64,000 bases of DNA from DATBLY01 sp963705545 (GTDB lineage: Bacteria > Actinomycetota > UBA4738 > HRBIN12), in contig CAVPJX010000001.1 of NCBI GenBank assembly GCA_963705545.1, positions 1,178,001 through 1,242,000 on the forward strand. The letters run 5' to 3'. Each line of letters opens with the position of its first letter. The stretch's first letter is position 1. The position numbers and the translations under genes were made by a program. The notes beneath the pieces are model-generated. The model worked only from the letters and a program-made list of their open reading frames with translations. It did no database searches and was not told the origin of the DNA. Shown here in pieces: positions 20,677 through 28,963 of the stretch.

Positions 20677-22827
20677 GCGGAGTTCGGTTCCGGGGAGCGC
20701 GTCGGAAGACGGCTCCTCGGTCCGCATCCGACGATCGAGCAGCACGAGGAGGCTCACCGCGATCGCCCCGATCGCGAACCAGAGCGCGTACGCCCAGGGG
20801 GAGATCGGCCGGTAGGTGAAGGACACGCGGTGGTCACCGGGGGGCACCGGAACGCCGACGAGCGCCGGTGCCAGCATCTGGACGGGAACCGGCCGTCCGT
20901 CGACCGTCGCGGCCCATCGGGGGTCGAAAGACGCGGACAAGGCGACGACCGCGGGGCGGAACGCCCGGATCCTGCCCGCGAAGGACCCGTCACTCGGGTG
21001 AGCGTCTGCGTCCAGCACCTCGCCCGCCGGACCAGCCGGGTCCTCGTCCTCGGCGAGCGTCGGCTCGGCGGCCGGGCGCCCACCGAACGCGACGGTCGGA
21101 TACCGACCGCGATCCGGCAGGTCCGACCGGAGGAAGCCCGAGGTCGCGGTCGTGAGATCGTCCCTGGTCGCCTCGATCGGCGCCGTGGTGTCGACGACCC
21201 GGAAGGGGCCGACCCCGGACACCTCCCACAGGCCGAAGGGCCCATCGGTGGCCAGCAGCGTCGCCGGAACGGCGGGCACGCGCTCCCGGGGCGCGATCAC
21301 GTAGCGCGCGCCGAACAACGCGTGGTGCCCGGCACGGCCCGGATCGAACCGCGCCTCCGCGCCGGACATCAGCGACCACGTCGGACGCGTGAAGCCCAGG
21401 CCGTCGGCCTCTGTCCGCAGCAGCCACAGGTACGCCGGCACCTGACCGATCCGGAAGATCGATCCGCCCCGCGAGCGGAGTCCGGCGAACACCCGACCGG
21501 GCCCGGTCGTGGTCGCCCGCTCGACGAGCCGCGCGAACGCCGCGCCGTCGCTCGCATCGGCCGCTCGCTGTTCACCGATCCAGCGTGCGCCGGTCCGCTC
21601 GAACCCGGCGCGCTCGAAGACCGCCGGGGCGAGTGCGATCGCCAGGACCGTGGCGAGGACGGCCACCACGACCCCGGGCCGGAACGCGGGAAGCCGGCCC
21701 TGGAGCCGGTCGCGGATCCCCCGCGCGGCCCAGGTCGCCCCGGGTCCGGCCAGCAGGACCCCCGCGAGATGGACGCCGACCAGGTAGCGACGCAGGAACA
21801 GGTCCTCCGCGCCCGGAAGGAGGTCGATCGCCCATCCGAGGGTGGGACGTCCGAAGAAGAGCAGGAGGCTGAGGGCGCCGACGCCCACCAGGGCACGGCC
21901 CGCCTCGTCCCGCCGCCAGCGCACGATCGCCGCGACGACTCCAAGCAGCGCGAGGAGGCTGATCGTGCCGACCCAGCGGTGCGCATCGAACAGCTGGCCA
22001 CGCCCGAGCCAGGACAGGATCTTGCCCGCTCCGAACGAGTCGTAGTAGAAGGTCCCGGTCGAGGCCTCGTCGTGGATCGTCCAACCCGCGTCCGTCACCA
22101 GCGGGATCAGCATCCAGGCGGCGACGGCGAGGCTCCCGACGCCGACGAGCGCGGCCCGCAGGAGCCGCCTGCCGAAGCCCGAGGGCACGATCAGGACCCA
22201 GACGCCGAGGGAGAGCAGGGCGAGGTACCCGATGAGCAGGTGGAAGCAGATCGTCAGCCCGATCGCGACCGCCGCCGGAGCCAGGCCGCCGCGACGCGAG
22301 ACGGCCCGCCAGCCGAGCGCCCAGGCGAACGGCAACGCCCACATCCCCCACAGCTGCGCCCAGACGCCGGATCCCCGCCAGACGTAGCTCCCCCACTCGA
22401 ACCCGAGCCCGGCCGCGCTCGATACGAGCGGCGCGACCGCCGCCGCGATGGCCGACGCCCACCGATCCATCCCGAACAGACGGGAGCCGAGGTACACGGC
22501 GATCGGCCAGGCCGCCAGCAAGAGGTAGAGCGACCAGCGGAACGTGGCAGGACCGAAGAGCACCGTGAGCCCTCCGGTCACGATGTGCGGCAGGCTCTGG
22601 TAGTGGTGGAAGCGCGACGCTCCGAGCGAGAGGGAGGGGTACCACCCGTCGAGCGGCAGATGGCCCTCGCGGAAGCGATCGGCGGCCCAGCGGACCATCG
22701 AATCGTGGATCGCCGCGTCGTTGGGGTAGGCGACGTCGATGATCTCGGACCGGAGGGTCCACAGGCCGAAGCCGACCGCGATCGCGACGAGCGCGAGAGG
22801 CGCGAGGTTCGCTCGCGCCTCTCGCAT
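20650..22827 (-). CDS. Large multi-spanning membrane protein, glycosyltransferase/YfhO-like
   Basis: Encodes 725 residues. After a short N-terminus there is a membrane segment (LAPLALVAIAVGFGLWTL), an extracytoplasmic loop with a charged DAAIHDSMVRWAADRFREGH stretch, then about ten more hydrophobic segments up to residue ~410, a soluble domain of ~270 residues, and a last membrane segment near the C-terminus. This layout, and the SFTYRP ending of the soluble part, resemble YfhO-type and other GT-C-like membrane proteins that act in cell-envelope glycosylation. No catalytic residues can be assigned by eye, so the reaction is unknown. It sits between rplA (14 bp upstream) and rplJ, within the ribosomal block. 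Confidence 0.75.
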   Translation of the reverse strand: MREARANLAPLALVAIAVGFGLWTLRSEIIDVAYPNDAAIHDSMVRWAADRFREGHLPLDGWYPSLSLGASRFHHYQSLPHIVTGGLTVLFGPATFRWSLYLLLAAWPIAVYLGSRLFGMDRWASAIAAAVAPLVSSAAGLGFEWGSYVWRGSGVWAQLWGMWALPFAWALGWRAVSRRGGLAPAAVAIGLTICFHLLIGYLALLSLGVWVLIVPSGFGRRLLRAALVGVGSLAVAAWMLIPLVTDAGWTIHDEASTGTFYYDSFGAGKILSWLGRGQLFDAHRWVGTISLLALLGVVAAIVRWRRDEAGRALVGVGALSLLLFFGRPTLGWAIDLLPGAEDLFLRRYLVGVHLAGVLLAGPGATWAARGIRDRLQGRLPAFRPGVVVAVLATVLAIALAPAVFERAGFERTGARWIGEQRAADASDGAAFARLVERATTTGPGRVFAGLRSRGGSIFRIGQVPAYLWLLRTEADGLGFTRPTWSLMSGAEARFDPGRAGHHALFGARYVIAPRERVPAVPATLLATDGPFGLWEVSGVGPFRVVDTTAPIEATRDDLTTATSGFLRSDLPDRGRYPTVAFGGRPAAEPTLAEDEDPAGPAGEVLDADAHPSDGSFAGRIRAFRPAVVALSASFDPRWAATVDGRPVPVQMLAPALVGVPVPPGDHRVSFTYRPISPWAYALWFAIGAIAVSLLVLLDRRMRTEEPSSDALPGTELRLSGPDVGR

Positions 22828-22841
22828 CGTCGGGAACGGGC

Positions 22842-23561
22842 TTATTCGACCGTGCCGGACTCGATGCCCTTCGGATGCACGGGATCGATCCGAACGCTCG
22901 GCCCCATCGTGGTCGAGATCGCGAGGCTCTTGATGTACCGCCCCTTCGCCGCGGACGGCTTGGACCGAAGGACCTCATCGACGACGGTGAGGTAGTTCTC
23001 CCGGAGCGCGTGCTCTTCGAACGACTTCTTGCCGATCACGCAGTGGACGTTGCCTGTGCGGTCGGCCCGGTACTCGACCTTGCCGCCCTTGATGTCTGCG
23101 ACGGCCTTCGCGATGTCGTTCGTGACGGTTCCCGTCTTCGGGTTCGGCATCAGCCCGCGTGGCCCGAGGACCCGACCGGCCTTCCCGACGGCGGCCATCA
23201 GGTCGGGCGTCGCGACCGCTGCGTCGAAGTCGATGTTCCCCTTGACGACCTCCTCGACGAGCTCCTCGCCCCCGACGACGTCGGCACCGGCCTCCTCGGC
23301 CTCCTTGGCCTTCTCGCCCACCGCGAAGACCCCCACCCGCACGGATCGCCCGGTGCCGTTCGGCAGCGACACCGTTCCGCGCACGAGCTGGTCGGCCTTC
23401 CGCGTGTCGATGCCGAGCCGGAACGCGACCTCCACGGTCTCGTCGAACCGAGCGTCCGGGAAGGACTTCAGCACCGTGAACGCCTCCGTCGGCTGGTACT
23501 CCCGCTCCTCATCCACCAACGCAGCGGCCGCTCGATAGCGCTTGCCCTGCTTCGTGCTCAC
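22842..23561 (-). CDS. rplA: 50S ribosomal protein L1
   Basis: Encodes 239 residues of L1, the mobile stalk protein near the E-site and a translational repressor in several bacteria. FRLGIDTRKADQLVRGTVSL and GRVLGPRGLMPNPKTGTVTN are the family signatures. The GTG start (23559-23561) forms a GTGA overlap with the rplK stop, so the two are coupled. Ends with GPSVRIDP-type L1 sequence and a short extension. Confidence 0.98.
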   Translation of the reverse strand: MSTKQGKRYRAAAALVDEEREYQPTEAFTVLKSFPDARFDETVEVAFRLGIDTRKADQLVRGTVSLPNGTGRSVRVGVFAVGEKAKEAEEAGADVVGGEELVEEVVKGNIDFDAAVATPDLMAAVGKAGRVLGPRGLMPNPKTGTVTNDIAKAVADIKGGKVEYRADRTGNVHCVIGKKSFEEHALRENYLTVVDEVLRSKPSAAKGRYIKSLAISTTMGPSVRIDPVHPKGIESGTVE

Positions 23562-23986
23562 GCGTCCACCTCCACGCCCATGCTCCGCGCGGTGCCGGCG
23601 ATGATCGCCATCGCGGCTTCCACGTCGTTCGCGTTGAGGTCGGCCATCTTCTGCTCGGCGATCGTGCGCACCTGGGCCTGCGAGAGCTTCGCGACCTTCT
23701 CGCGGTTCGGGACCCCCGAACCCTTCTCGATCCCCGCGGCCTGCTTGATCAGCTCGGCGGCGGGCGGCTGCTTCGTGACGAACGAGAACGAGCGGTCCTC
23801 GTAGATCGTCAGCTCGACCGGGATCACCTGGCCGGCGAACGGCTGCGTGGCGTCGTTGTACTGCCGGCAGAAGTCCATGATGTTGACGCCGTGCTGCCCC
23901 AGGGCCGTGCCGACGGGCGGCGCGGGCGTGGCCTGACCGGCCTTGATCTGGAGCTTGACGACGGCGAGCACCTTCTTCTTCGCCAT
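23558..23986 (-). CDS. rplK: 50S ribosomal protein L11
   Basis: Encodes 142 residues, standard for L11, part of the GTPase-associated centre and target region of thiostrepton. KLQIKAGQATPAPPVGTALG near the N-terminus holds the proline hinge, and the C-terminal RNA-binding domain ends in NANDVEAAMAIIAGTARSMG. A GGAGGTGAAG Shine-Dalgarno precedes the ATG. It lies 80 bp downstream of nusG. Confidence 0.98.
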   Translation of the reverse strand: MAKKKVLAVVKLQIKAGQATPAPPVGTALGQHGVNIMDFCRQYNDATQPFAGQVIPVELTIYEDRSFSFVTKQPPAAELIKQAAGIEKGSGVPNREKVAKLSQAQVRTIAEQKMADLNANDVEAAMAIIAGTARSMGVEVDA

Positions 23987-24066
23987 CTCGCTTCACCTCC
24001 TGCGGTCCGTGCGGCCGCCCGGTGGGCGGCCTCCCGCATCCTCGGTTGTCGGGCTCCTGTGGAGCC

Positions 24067-25203
24067 TCAGACCTTCGACACCTGGTCGAAGCCCAGCTCG
24101 ACCGGGGTCTCCCGGTCGAAGATGTTGACGAGCACCTTCAGCTTGCTCTGGTCGACGTTGATCTCGCTGATCGTGCCGTTGAAGTCGGCGAAGGGTCCGG
24201 ACGTGATCTGGACCACGTCGCCCTCCTCGAACCCCAGCCGGAACTGTGGCTTCACCTCTTCCTTCTTCACCGCGAGGATCTTCTCGACCTCGCGTCGCGA
24301 GAGCGGCGTGGGCTTCGAGCCGGTCCCCGCAGACACGAACCCGGTCACACCCGGCGTGTTGCGCACGACGTACCAGGAGTCGTTGTCGTACACCATCTTC
24401 ACCAGGAGGTACCCGGGGAACACCTTCTTCTGGACGACCTGGCGCTTGCCGCTCTTGATCTCCATGACGTCTTCCATCGGGATGTGGACGTCGAAGATCT
24501 TGCCCTCCATCTGCATCGTGTGGATCCGCGACTCGAGGTTCGTCTTGACCTTGTTCTCGTAGCCGGCGTAGGTGTGGACGACGTACCAGTCCCCGGGCCC
24601 CCGGAACGGGTCGTCGGACGACGATCCGACCTCCTCTACCGTGGCGGGCTCCCGTTCCGTCGCGGGTACCGGGTCGGCTCCGCGAGCGGCGACCGACCCG
24701 TTCCGCGAGGGTGTCGCATCGGTGGGCGCCTCCTCGGCCTCCGCCTCCTCGAGCGCGGCGCCGTCCTGGATCAACTCCTCGCCGATCTGGTCGGCGGTGA
24801 GCTCCATCTCGACGGCCTCGATCGTGGCCTCCGCGAGCGTCTCCTCGACGGCCGCCTCGCCGAGCTCCTCGATCGCCTCGGCTTCCTCGATCGCTTGGAC
24901 GATCGCGTCCTCGGCAGCCGACTCGTCGCCGTCGTCCAGGGAGCGGATGGCCTCGGCTACGCCGTCCTCGAGGATCGCGTCGGCCTCTGCGTCGGCCGCC
25001 TCCGCGATCGCCTCGGCCTCCACCGCGGCCTCGGCGAGCACCTCGGAGGCGGCGGCGTCGGCTAGATCGTGGACGTCCGCGGCGGCCTCGAGGGCATCGA
25101 GCAAGGGGGTCTCCTCCTCGGCGAGGGCGTCGGCGGCGGCCGGCTCCGCCTCGCTCGCGTCGGAAGGCTCGTTGGGATCGGGGATCGCGGGATCGTAGGT
25201 CAC
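24067..25203 (-). CDS. nusG: Transcription termination/antitermination factor NusG with a long acidic N-terminal extension
   Basis: Encodes 378 residues if it starts at the GTG 25201-25203, 14 bp after secE. The C-terminal ~175 residues are NusG: an NGN domain from GDWYVVHTYAGYENKVKTNL to GVTGFVSAGTGSKPTPLSRR, and a KOW domain (FEEGDVVQITSGPFADFNGT). The first ~200 residues are highly acidic and Ala-rich with repeated Ala-Glu-Ala-Ile type helices. Actinobacterial NusG proteins often have such extensions, but this one is long. NusG links RNA polymerase to Rho and to the ribosome through S10. The exact start is uncertain because the frame is open further upstream. Confidence 0.93.
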   Translation of the reverse strand: MTYDPAIPDPNEPSDASEAEPAAADALAEEETPLLDALEAAADVHDLADAAASEVLAEAAVEAEAIAEAADAEADAILEDGVAEAIRSLDDGDESAAEDAIVQAIEEAEAIEELGEAAVEETLAEATIEAVEMELTADQIGEELIQDGAALEEAEAEEAPTDATPSRNGSVAARGADPVPATEREPATVEEVGSSSDDPFRGPGDWYVVHTYAGYENKVKTNLESRIHTMQMEGKIFDVHIPMEDVMEIKSGKRQVVQKKVFPGYLLVKMVYDNDSWYVVRNTPGVTGFVSAGTGSKPTPLSRREVEKILAVKKEEVKPQFRLGFEEGDVVQITSGPFADFNGTISEINVDQSKLKVLVNIFDRETPVELGFDQVSKV

Positions 25204-25217
25204 GGGGGTCCTTCGGG

Positions 25218-25523
25218 TCAGGTCAGGATGTTGACGATGAGCTTCGAGAATCCGAGGTCCAGGGCGAAGACGAAGGCGGTCATCACGACGACCGTCACGA
25301 GCACCACGAGCGTGTAGGACGCGAGCTGGCGCCGCGACGGCCAATCCACCTTGTTCAGCTCCTGGCGGACCTGTCGCAGGAACTCGCGGGCGGGGGTCCG
25401 CTTGCGCTTCTCCTGCGTGGCCGCGCGGCGGGTGGTGGCGGCCGGCGTCGCCTGCCGGTCCACGCCGGAACGCTTGCTCTGGCGCTCCTGGCGCTCCTGC
25501 GCCCGCTTCATCTGCCTGTTCAT
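25218..25523 (-). CDS. secE: Preprotein translocase subunit SecE
   Basis: Encodes 101 residues. A basic, Arg/Lys/Gln-rich N-terminal part is followed by the SecE signature EFLRQVRQELNKVDWPSRRQ and one membrane segment (TLVVLVTVVVMTAFVFALDL). SecE clamps SecY in the general secretion channel. The ATG at 25521-25523 is the first start after tRNA-Trp, 14 bp from the end of the tRNA, so gene and tRNA probably share a transcript. Confidence 0.95.
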   Translation of the reverse strand: MNRQMKRAQERQERQSKRSGVDRQATPAATTRRAATQEKRKRTPAREFLRQVRQELNKVDWPSRRQLASYTLVVLVTVVVMTAFVFALDLGFSKLIVNILT

Positions 25524-25536
25524 GGGTGCTCCCTTG

Positions 25537-25610
25537 CAGGGGCGGAGGGACTTGAACCCCCAACCGCCGGTTTTGGAGACCGGTGCTCTACCAAGTTGAG
25601 CTACGCCCCT
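25537..25610 (-). tRNA. tRNA-Trp (CCA anticodon)
   Basis: A full cloverleaf is visible: acceptor AGGGGCG/CGCCCCT, D-arm, anticodon arm CCGGT-CTCCAAA-ACCGG with anticodon CCA, and a T-arm with GGTTCAAGTCCC. The discriminator is G, as expected for tRNA-Trp. The 3' CCA is not encoded. A tRNA-Trp directly upstream of secE-nusG is a conserved arrangement in actinobacteria. Confidence 0.97.
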
Positions 25611-25649
25611 CGGCTTCCGGCCGTCCCGGTGGGGGACCTCGGAGCGACC

Positions 25650-25679
25650 AGTATAGGGTCGGCCCGGAGGGCCCGGCAA
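25650..25679 (-). promoter_or_regulatory. Predicted promoter for tRNA-Trp-secE-nusG
   Basis: TATACT (25650-25655), five of six consensus bases, lies 18 bp downstream of TTGCCG (25674-25679) on the minus strand. Transcription would begin about 33 nt before the tRNA. The site stands between the tRNA and the divergent coiled-coil gene. Confidence 0.55.
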
Positions 25680-25813
25680 AGCCCCGCGTCCCTGACCTGC
25701 GCGATCGCGTCGCGCCGAGCGATCTTTGTGCGCCGGGCTACGTGTGCGGGCACCCACCCTGACCTATGCTTCCCGCGTCGCCGTCGCGCCGGCCCCGGAA
25801 CGCGAGGCCTCTG

Positions 25814-27346
25814 ATGCAAGATCCGGACCCCATGTACCCGCCGGAGCGGTCCGGCTCGATCCGGCGTGGGCGCAACACCCGTCGTCCCGACAACCCACCG
25901 CGATGGCGCGAGCCGGCCCCCGACCCCCTCGAGGTCGCGGTCGAGGAACGACTGGACGAAGGGCTCCGCGCGATCGAGGAGCAGGCCTCTTCGCTGATGC
26001 GCGAGATCGCGGGTGAGATGTGGCGGGCGTCCGGCGCGGACGTCTCCGACCAGCAGACTCGCATCCTCAACCTGCTCTCGCGTGACCAGACGGTCCGCAG
26101 CCTCATCGCGTCGAGCGACGAGCGCTTCCAGGCGATCGCCCTTCGGACCGCGCGGCTCGAGGACTCCCTCGCCGAGCTCGCCGAATCCGGCCGGCAGGTC
26201 CGTGAGGCGATCCAGGTCTCGGCGCGATCGATCCACCAGATCGCGGAGTCGCCGACGCTGCAAGGTGTGGACCGCGTGCGGTCCCAGCTGGAACAGGTCG
26301 AACACCACATCGCCGCCACGTTCGAGCATCTGAACGAACGCGACGAGGCGCTCACGCGCGGGATCCAGGAGCAGATCGTCGAGCACGGTCGTCTGATCGA
26401 GCGCGAGGCCCTTCGCGTCGTCGAGGCGCTGCAGACCTACGTCCCCTCGCCGTCGTCGGGCGACGCGGCGATCAGCCCGGAGACCGGACAGCAGCTGCAG
26501 CTCCTGTACGAGCGGATCGATGTCCAACGACGGGCGATCGCCGAGATCGAGGTCGCCCTGGAACGCATGATCGAGACCCGGACGCTCGGGCTCGCCCAGC
26601 TGATCCGATCGGATTCCGAGGCCCTGCGCGATCTGATCGTCGAGCGGAGCGAGGCGCAGCAGATCACGCTCCGCGAGACCTTGGACGAGCGGTTGTCGGC
26701 GCTCTCGATGGCCGGTGAGGAGCAGGCCGCCGCCCTCGCCCGCACGACCGAGGAGCAGGCGGTGACGCTCGCCCGCACGACCGAGGAGCAGGTGTCGGCC
26801 CTCACGCTCGCGGTGAGCGCCGCCATCGAGCGGGGGTTCTCGAGGCTCTCCACCGAGATGGACGACCGCATCGAGGCGATGGTCGAGTCCCGGATGGCGG
26901 CCGACGACCGCCTCGACGATCAGGTCGGCGAGCAGCTGGATGAACGTCTGACGGCGCTCGCTCGGATGATCAGATCGGACAACCGGGTCCTCGCCGAGCG
27001 GATCGGCGAGGCCGGGGGGCGTGCGGGCGACGGCGACGTGGCGCGTCAGACCCTGCGTGCCGTCAAGGAGCTCCAGGCGACCGTGGGGACGGAGCCGGCC
27101 GTCGTGGAGTCGGTGGACCGTCGCTTCCAGGTCATGTCCGAACAGCTCCACCAGGAGACGCAGTCGACCGCCGAAGCGATGGTGAAGGTCGCGGAGGTCC
27201 TGGGAGACAAGATCGATCGGCTGACGGTGCGCGTGGACGAGGGCGTCGGCAACGATCTGCAGATCGTGATCGATCGCATGAGCGACGCGATCCAGGCGAT
27301 GTCCGGCCGCGCGCGTCGCGATCCCGGGCGTTACGAAGCGGACTGA
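25814..27346 (+). CDS. Long coiled-coil protein of unknown function
   Basis: Encodes 510 residues. After a basic, Pro/Arg-rich N-terminus of ~40 residues, nearly the whole protein is charged heptad-like helix with many Glu, Arg, Leu and Gln, for example RVRSQLEQVEHHIAATFEHL and ERIDVQRRAIAEIEVALERM. A ten-residue unit is repeated twice around residue 310 (LARTTEEQAV, LARTTEEQVS). There is no signal peptide, membrane segment or known catalytic motif. The ATG at 25814 has a GAGG site 6 nt upstream; an in-frame ATG at 25766 overlaps a -10-like TATGCT. The gene runs against its neighbours and its last 16 bp overlap the 3' end of hadB. It may be a structural or scaffold protein; function unknown. 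Confidence 0.7.
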   Translation: MQDPDPMYPPERSGSIRRGRNTRRPDNPPRWREPAPDPLEVAVEERLDEGLRAIEEQASSLMREIAGEMWRASGADVSDQQTRILNLLSRDQTVRSLIASSDERFQAIALRTARLEDSLAELAESGRQVREAIQVSARSIHQIAESPTLQGVDRVRSQLEQVEHHIAATFEHLNERDEALTRGIQEQIVEHGRLIEREALRVVEALQTYVPSPSSGDAAISPETGQQLQLLYERIDVQRRAIAEIEVALERMIETRTLGLAQLIRSDSEALRDLIVERSEAQQITLRETLDERLSALSMAGEEQAAALARTTEEQAVTLARTTEEQVSALTLAVSAAIERGFSRLSTEMDDRIEAMVESRMAADDRLDDQVGEQLDERLTALARMIRSDNRVLAERIGEAGGRAGDGDVARQTLRAVKELQATVGTEPAVVESVDRRFQVMSEQLHQETQSTAEAMVKVAEVLGDKIDRLTVRVDEGVGNDLQIVIDRMSDAIQAMSGRARRDPGRYEAD

Positions 27347-27759
27347 GCGAGGCGGATCTCCGCCTCGCCCTTCCGCACCGCCTGTTCGGTCGTTCCATCG
27401 CGTTCCACGGTGACCCAGAGCTCGACGATCACGACGCCGGCCTCCCGGTCGACGCTGCGGACCCGGCCGCCCGCGACGATCGCCTCACCCAGGAAGACGG
27501 GGCTGCGGAACTGCGCGAAGAGCCGACCGACGACGCCGTCGGCGCCGACCCAGCGATCGACGCACGCGGCGAGATGGCCCATCGTGAACATCCCGTGCGC
27601 GATCACGCCGTCGAACCCCGCCGCGCGCGCGACGGCATCGTCTCGATGCAGGGGGTTCCGATCGCCCGACAGCTCCGCGTATGTCGCGAGGTCGTCACGC
27701 ACGACGGTGCGCTCGAACGACGGGATGGCGTCGCCGGGGAGCGCGTCGAGGAGGCTCAC
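27331..27759 (-). CDS. hadB: MaoC-like (3R)-hydroxyacyl dehydratase, HadB-type catalytic subunit
   Basis: Encodes 142 residues with a hot-dog fold signature. The hydratase motif SGDRNPLHRDDAVARAAGFD followed by GVIAHGMFTMG carries the Asp and His used in catalysis. In mycobacteria HadAB and HadBC dehydrate beta-hydroxyacyl-ACP in FAS-II, with HadB as catalytic partner. It overlaps hadA by 4 bp (ATGA) and lies upstream of tRNA-Trp and secE on the same strand, the order known from mycobacteria. Whether this organism makes mycolic acids cannot be inferred; a general fatty-acid role is possible. Confidence 0.82.
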   Translation of the reverse strand: MSLLDALPGDAIPSFERTVVRDDLATYAELSGDRNPLHRDDAVARAAGFDGVIAHGMFTMGHLAACVDRWVGADGVVGRLFAQFRSPVFLGEAIVAGGRVRSVDREAGVVIVELWVTVERDGTTEQAVRKGEAEIRLAQSAS

Positions 27760-28142
27760 GACGGGGCCCGTTCGATCATCAACGACCGGCCGACCGCCGC
27801 GACCGACCCGTCCGCAGCGAGCAGCTGCGTCTCGATCACGAGGAACCCCGTGTCGCCCCGCTGCCGGACGGATGCGAGCCGGGTCCTGACGGTCACGCGC
27901 TCTCCGATCACCAGCGGTCGCACGTACTCGTATTCCTGCGATCCGTGCACGACGCGCGTGAAGTCGAGATCGAGCTCGGGGTCACCCACGATCGTCGGGA
28001 TCACGGTGAACTCGGCGGCGGTCATGAGCGTCGGGGGAATCGCGGCCGGATCGCCGAACAACGAGGCCATCCCTCGCGCGCGGTCCCGATCCACCTCGAA
28101 CTCCACATCGGGATAGGTCTTGCCTTCGGCTTCTGGGTTCAC
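27756..28142 (-). CDS. hadA: MaoC-like dehydratase, HadA-type partner subunit
   Basis: Encodes 128 residues from a GTG at 28140-28142 (VNPEAEGKTYPDVEFEVDRD). It has the FAS1-like dehydratase N-domain pattern (RGMASLFGD, then PPTLMTAAEFTVIPTIVGDP) and the HGSQEYEYVRPLVIGERVTV strand typical of HadA/HadC, and lacks the catalytic Asp-His motif of its neighbour, as expected for the substrate-binding half of a heterodimer. No hadC is adjacent. Confidence 0.8.
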   Translation of the reverse strand: MNPEAEGKTYPDVEFEVDRDRARGMASLFGDPAAIPPTLMTAAEFTVIPTIVGDPELDLDFTRVVHGSQEYEYVRPLVIGERVTVRTRLASVRQRGDTGFLVIETQLLAADGSVAAVGRSLMIERAPS

Positions 28143-28191
28143 GCGCGGCACGCTACCTTCGTGCTCGACCGCGTCGCAACGCAGGATGTGC

Positions 28192-28220
28192 GTGAACACC
28201 GGTCGGGGGCGGCCTACGAT
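28192..28220 (+). promoter_or_regulatory. Possible promoter of a leaderless response-regulator mRNA
   Basis: TACGAT (28215-28220) lies 17 bp after GTGAAC (28192-28197). The predicted transcript start falls at 28227-28229, that is at the ATG itself, and no Shine-Dalgarno is seen. This fits a leaderless mRNA, a common type in actinobacteria. The -35 match is weak. Confidence 0.35.
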
Positions 28221-28228
28221 GCGGCCGC

Positions 28229-28939
28229 ATGTCTCGGCGCCCGGACCCCATCACGATCGTGATCGCGGACGATCACCGCTCGTTCGGCGAAGCCCTGCAG
28301 GTCGCGTTGGGGGCCGAGCCGGATCTCGCCGTGGTCGAAGTCGTCACCGACGGGTCGGCGGCGATCAAGGCCGCATCCGAGCACGACGTCGACGTCGTGC
28401 TGCTCGACCTGCAGATGCCGGGCATGAACGGCCTCGAGGCAGCCCGGCGGATCCGGGAGGCGGACCCCGGAACCGCCGTCATCATCCTCACCGGCGCCGA
28501 CGACCAGCTCGCACTCGGGCGCGCCGTCGGGGCCGGAGCGCACGGCTACCTTCGGAAGACCGAGGCCGTCGGCAACCTGGCCGAATCGATCCGCCGCGTG
28601 CATCGAGGCGAGCCCCTCAACAGCCCCGAGGACGTGGAGTCGTCGATCCGCCGCGGCCGGGAGCTGGGGGCCAAGGAGCAAGAGATGGTTCGCCGCCTCG
28701 ACCGGCTCACACCGCGCGAGCTCGAGATCATCCGGCGGCTGGCCGACGGGGAGAGCACCGAACAGGTGGCGCGGGAGCTCGGGCTCAGCAAGCACACCCT
28801 GCGAACCCACACCCAGAACGTCCTGACGAAGCTCGGCGTCCACTCGAAGCTCGAGGCGATCGTCGCCGCGATGCGGCACGGTCGGATCCCGATGAACGGG
28901 ACGACCCACCTCGGGAACGACGAGGCGGGCGACGACTGA
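28229..28939 (+). CDS. NarL/LuxR-family response regulator (orphan)
   Basis: Encodes 236 residues. A receiver domain (ITIVIADDHRSFGEALQVAL) has the acidic pair DD, the phospho-acceptor Asp in VDVVLLDLQMPGMNG and the conserved Lys in GYLRKTEAVG. A C-terminal LuxR HTH follows (LTPRELEIIRRLADGESTEQ, then LGLSKHTLRTHTQNVLTKLG). No histidine kinase lies nearby, so the partner is elsewhere. It is on the plus strand inside a minus-strand block and converges with rpmG, whose stop is 25 bp away. Confidence 0.9.
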   Translation: MSRRPDPITIVIADDHRSFGEALQVALGAEPDLAVVEVVTDGSAAIKAASEHDVDVVLLDLQMPGMNGLEAARRIREADPGTAVIILTGADDQLALGRAVGAGAHGYLRKTEAVGNLAESIRRVHRGEPLNSPEDVESSIRRGRELGAKEQEMVRRLDRLTPRELEIIRRLADGESTEQVARELGLSKHTLRTHTQNVLTKLGVHSKLEAIVAAMRHGRIPMNGTTHLGNDEAGDD

Positions 28940-28963
28940 CGAGCGAGCCGAGCGGGGACCCGA

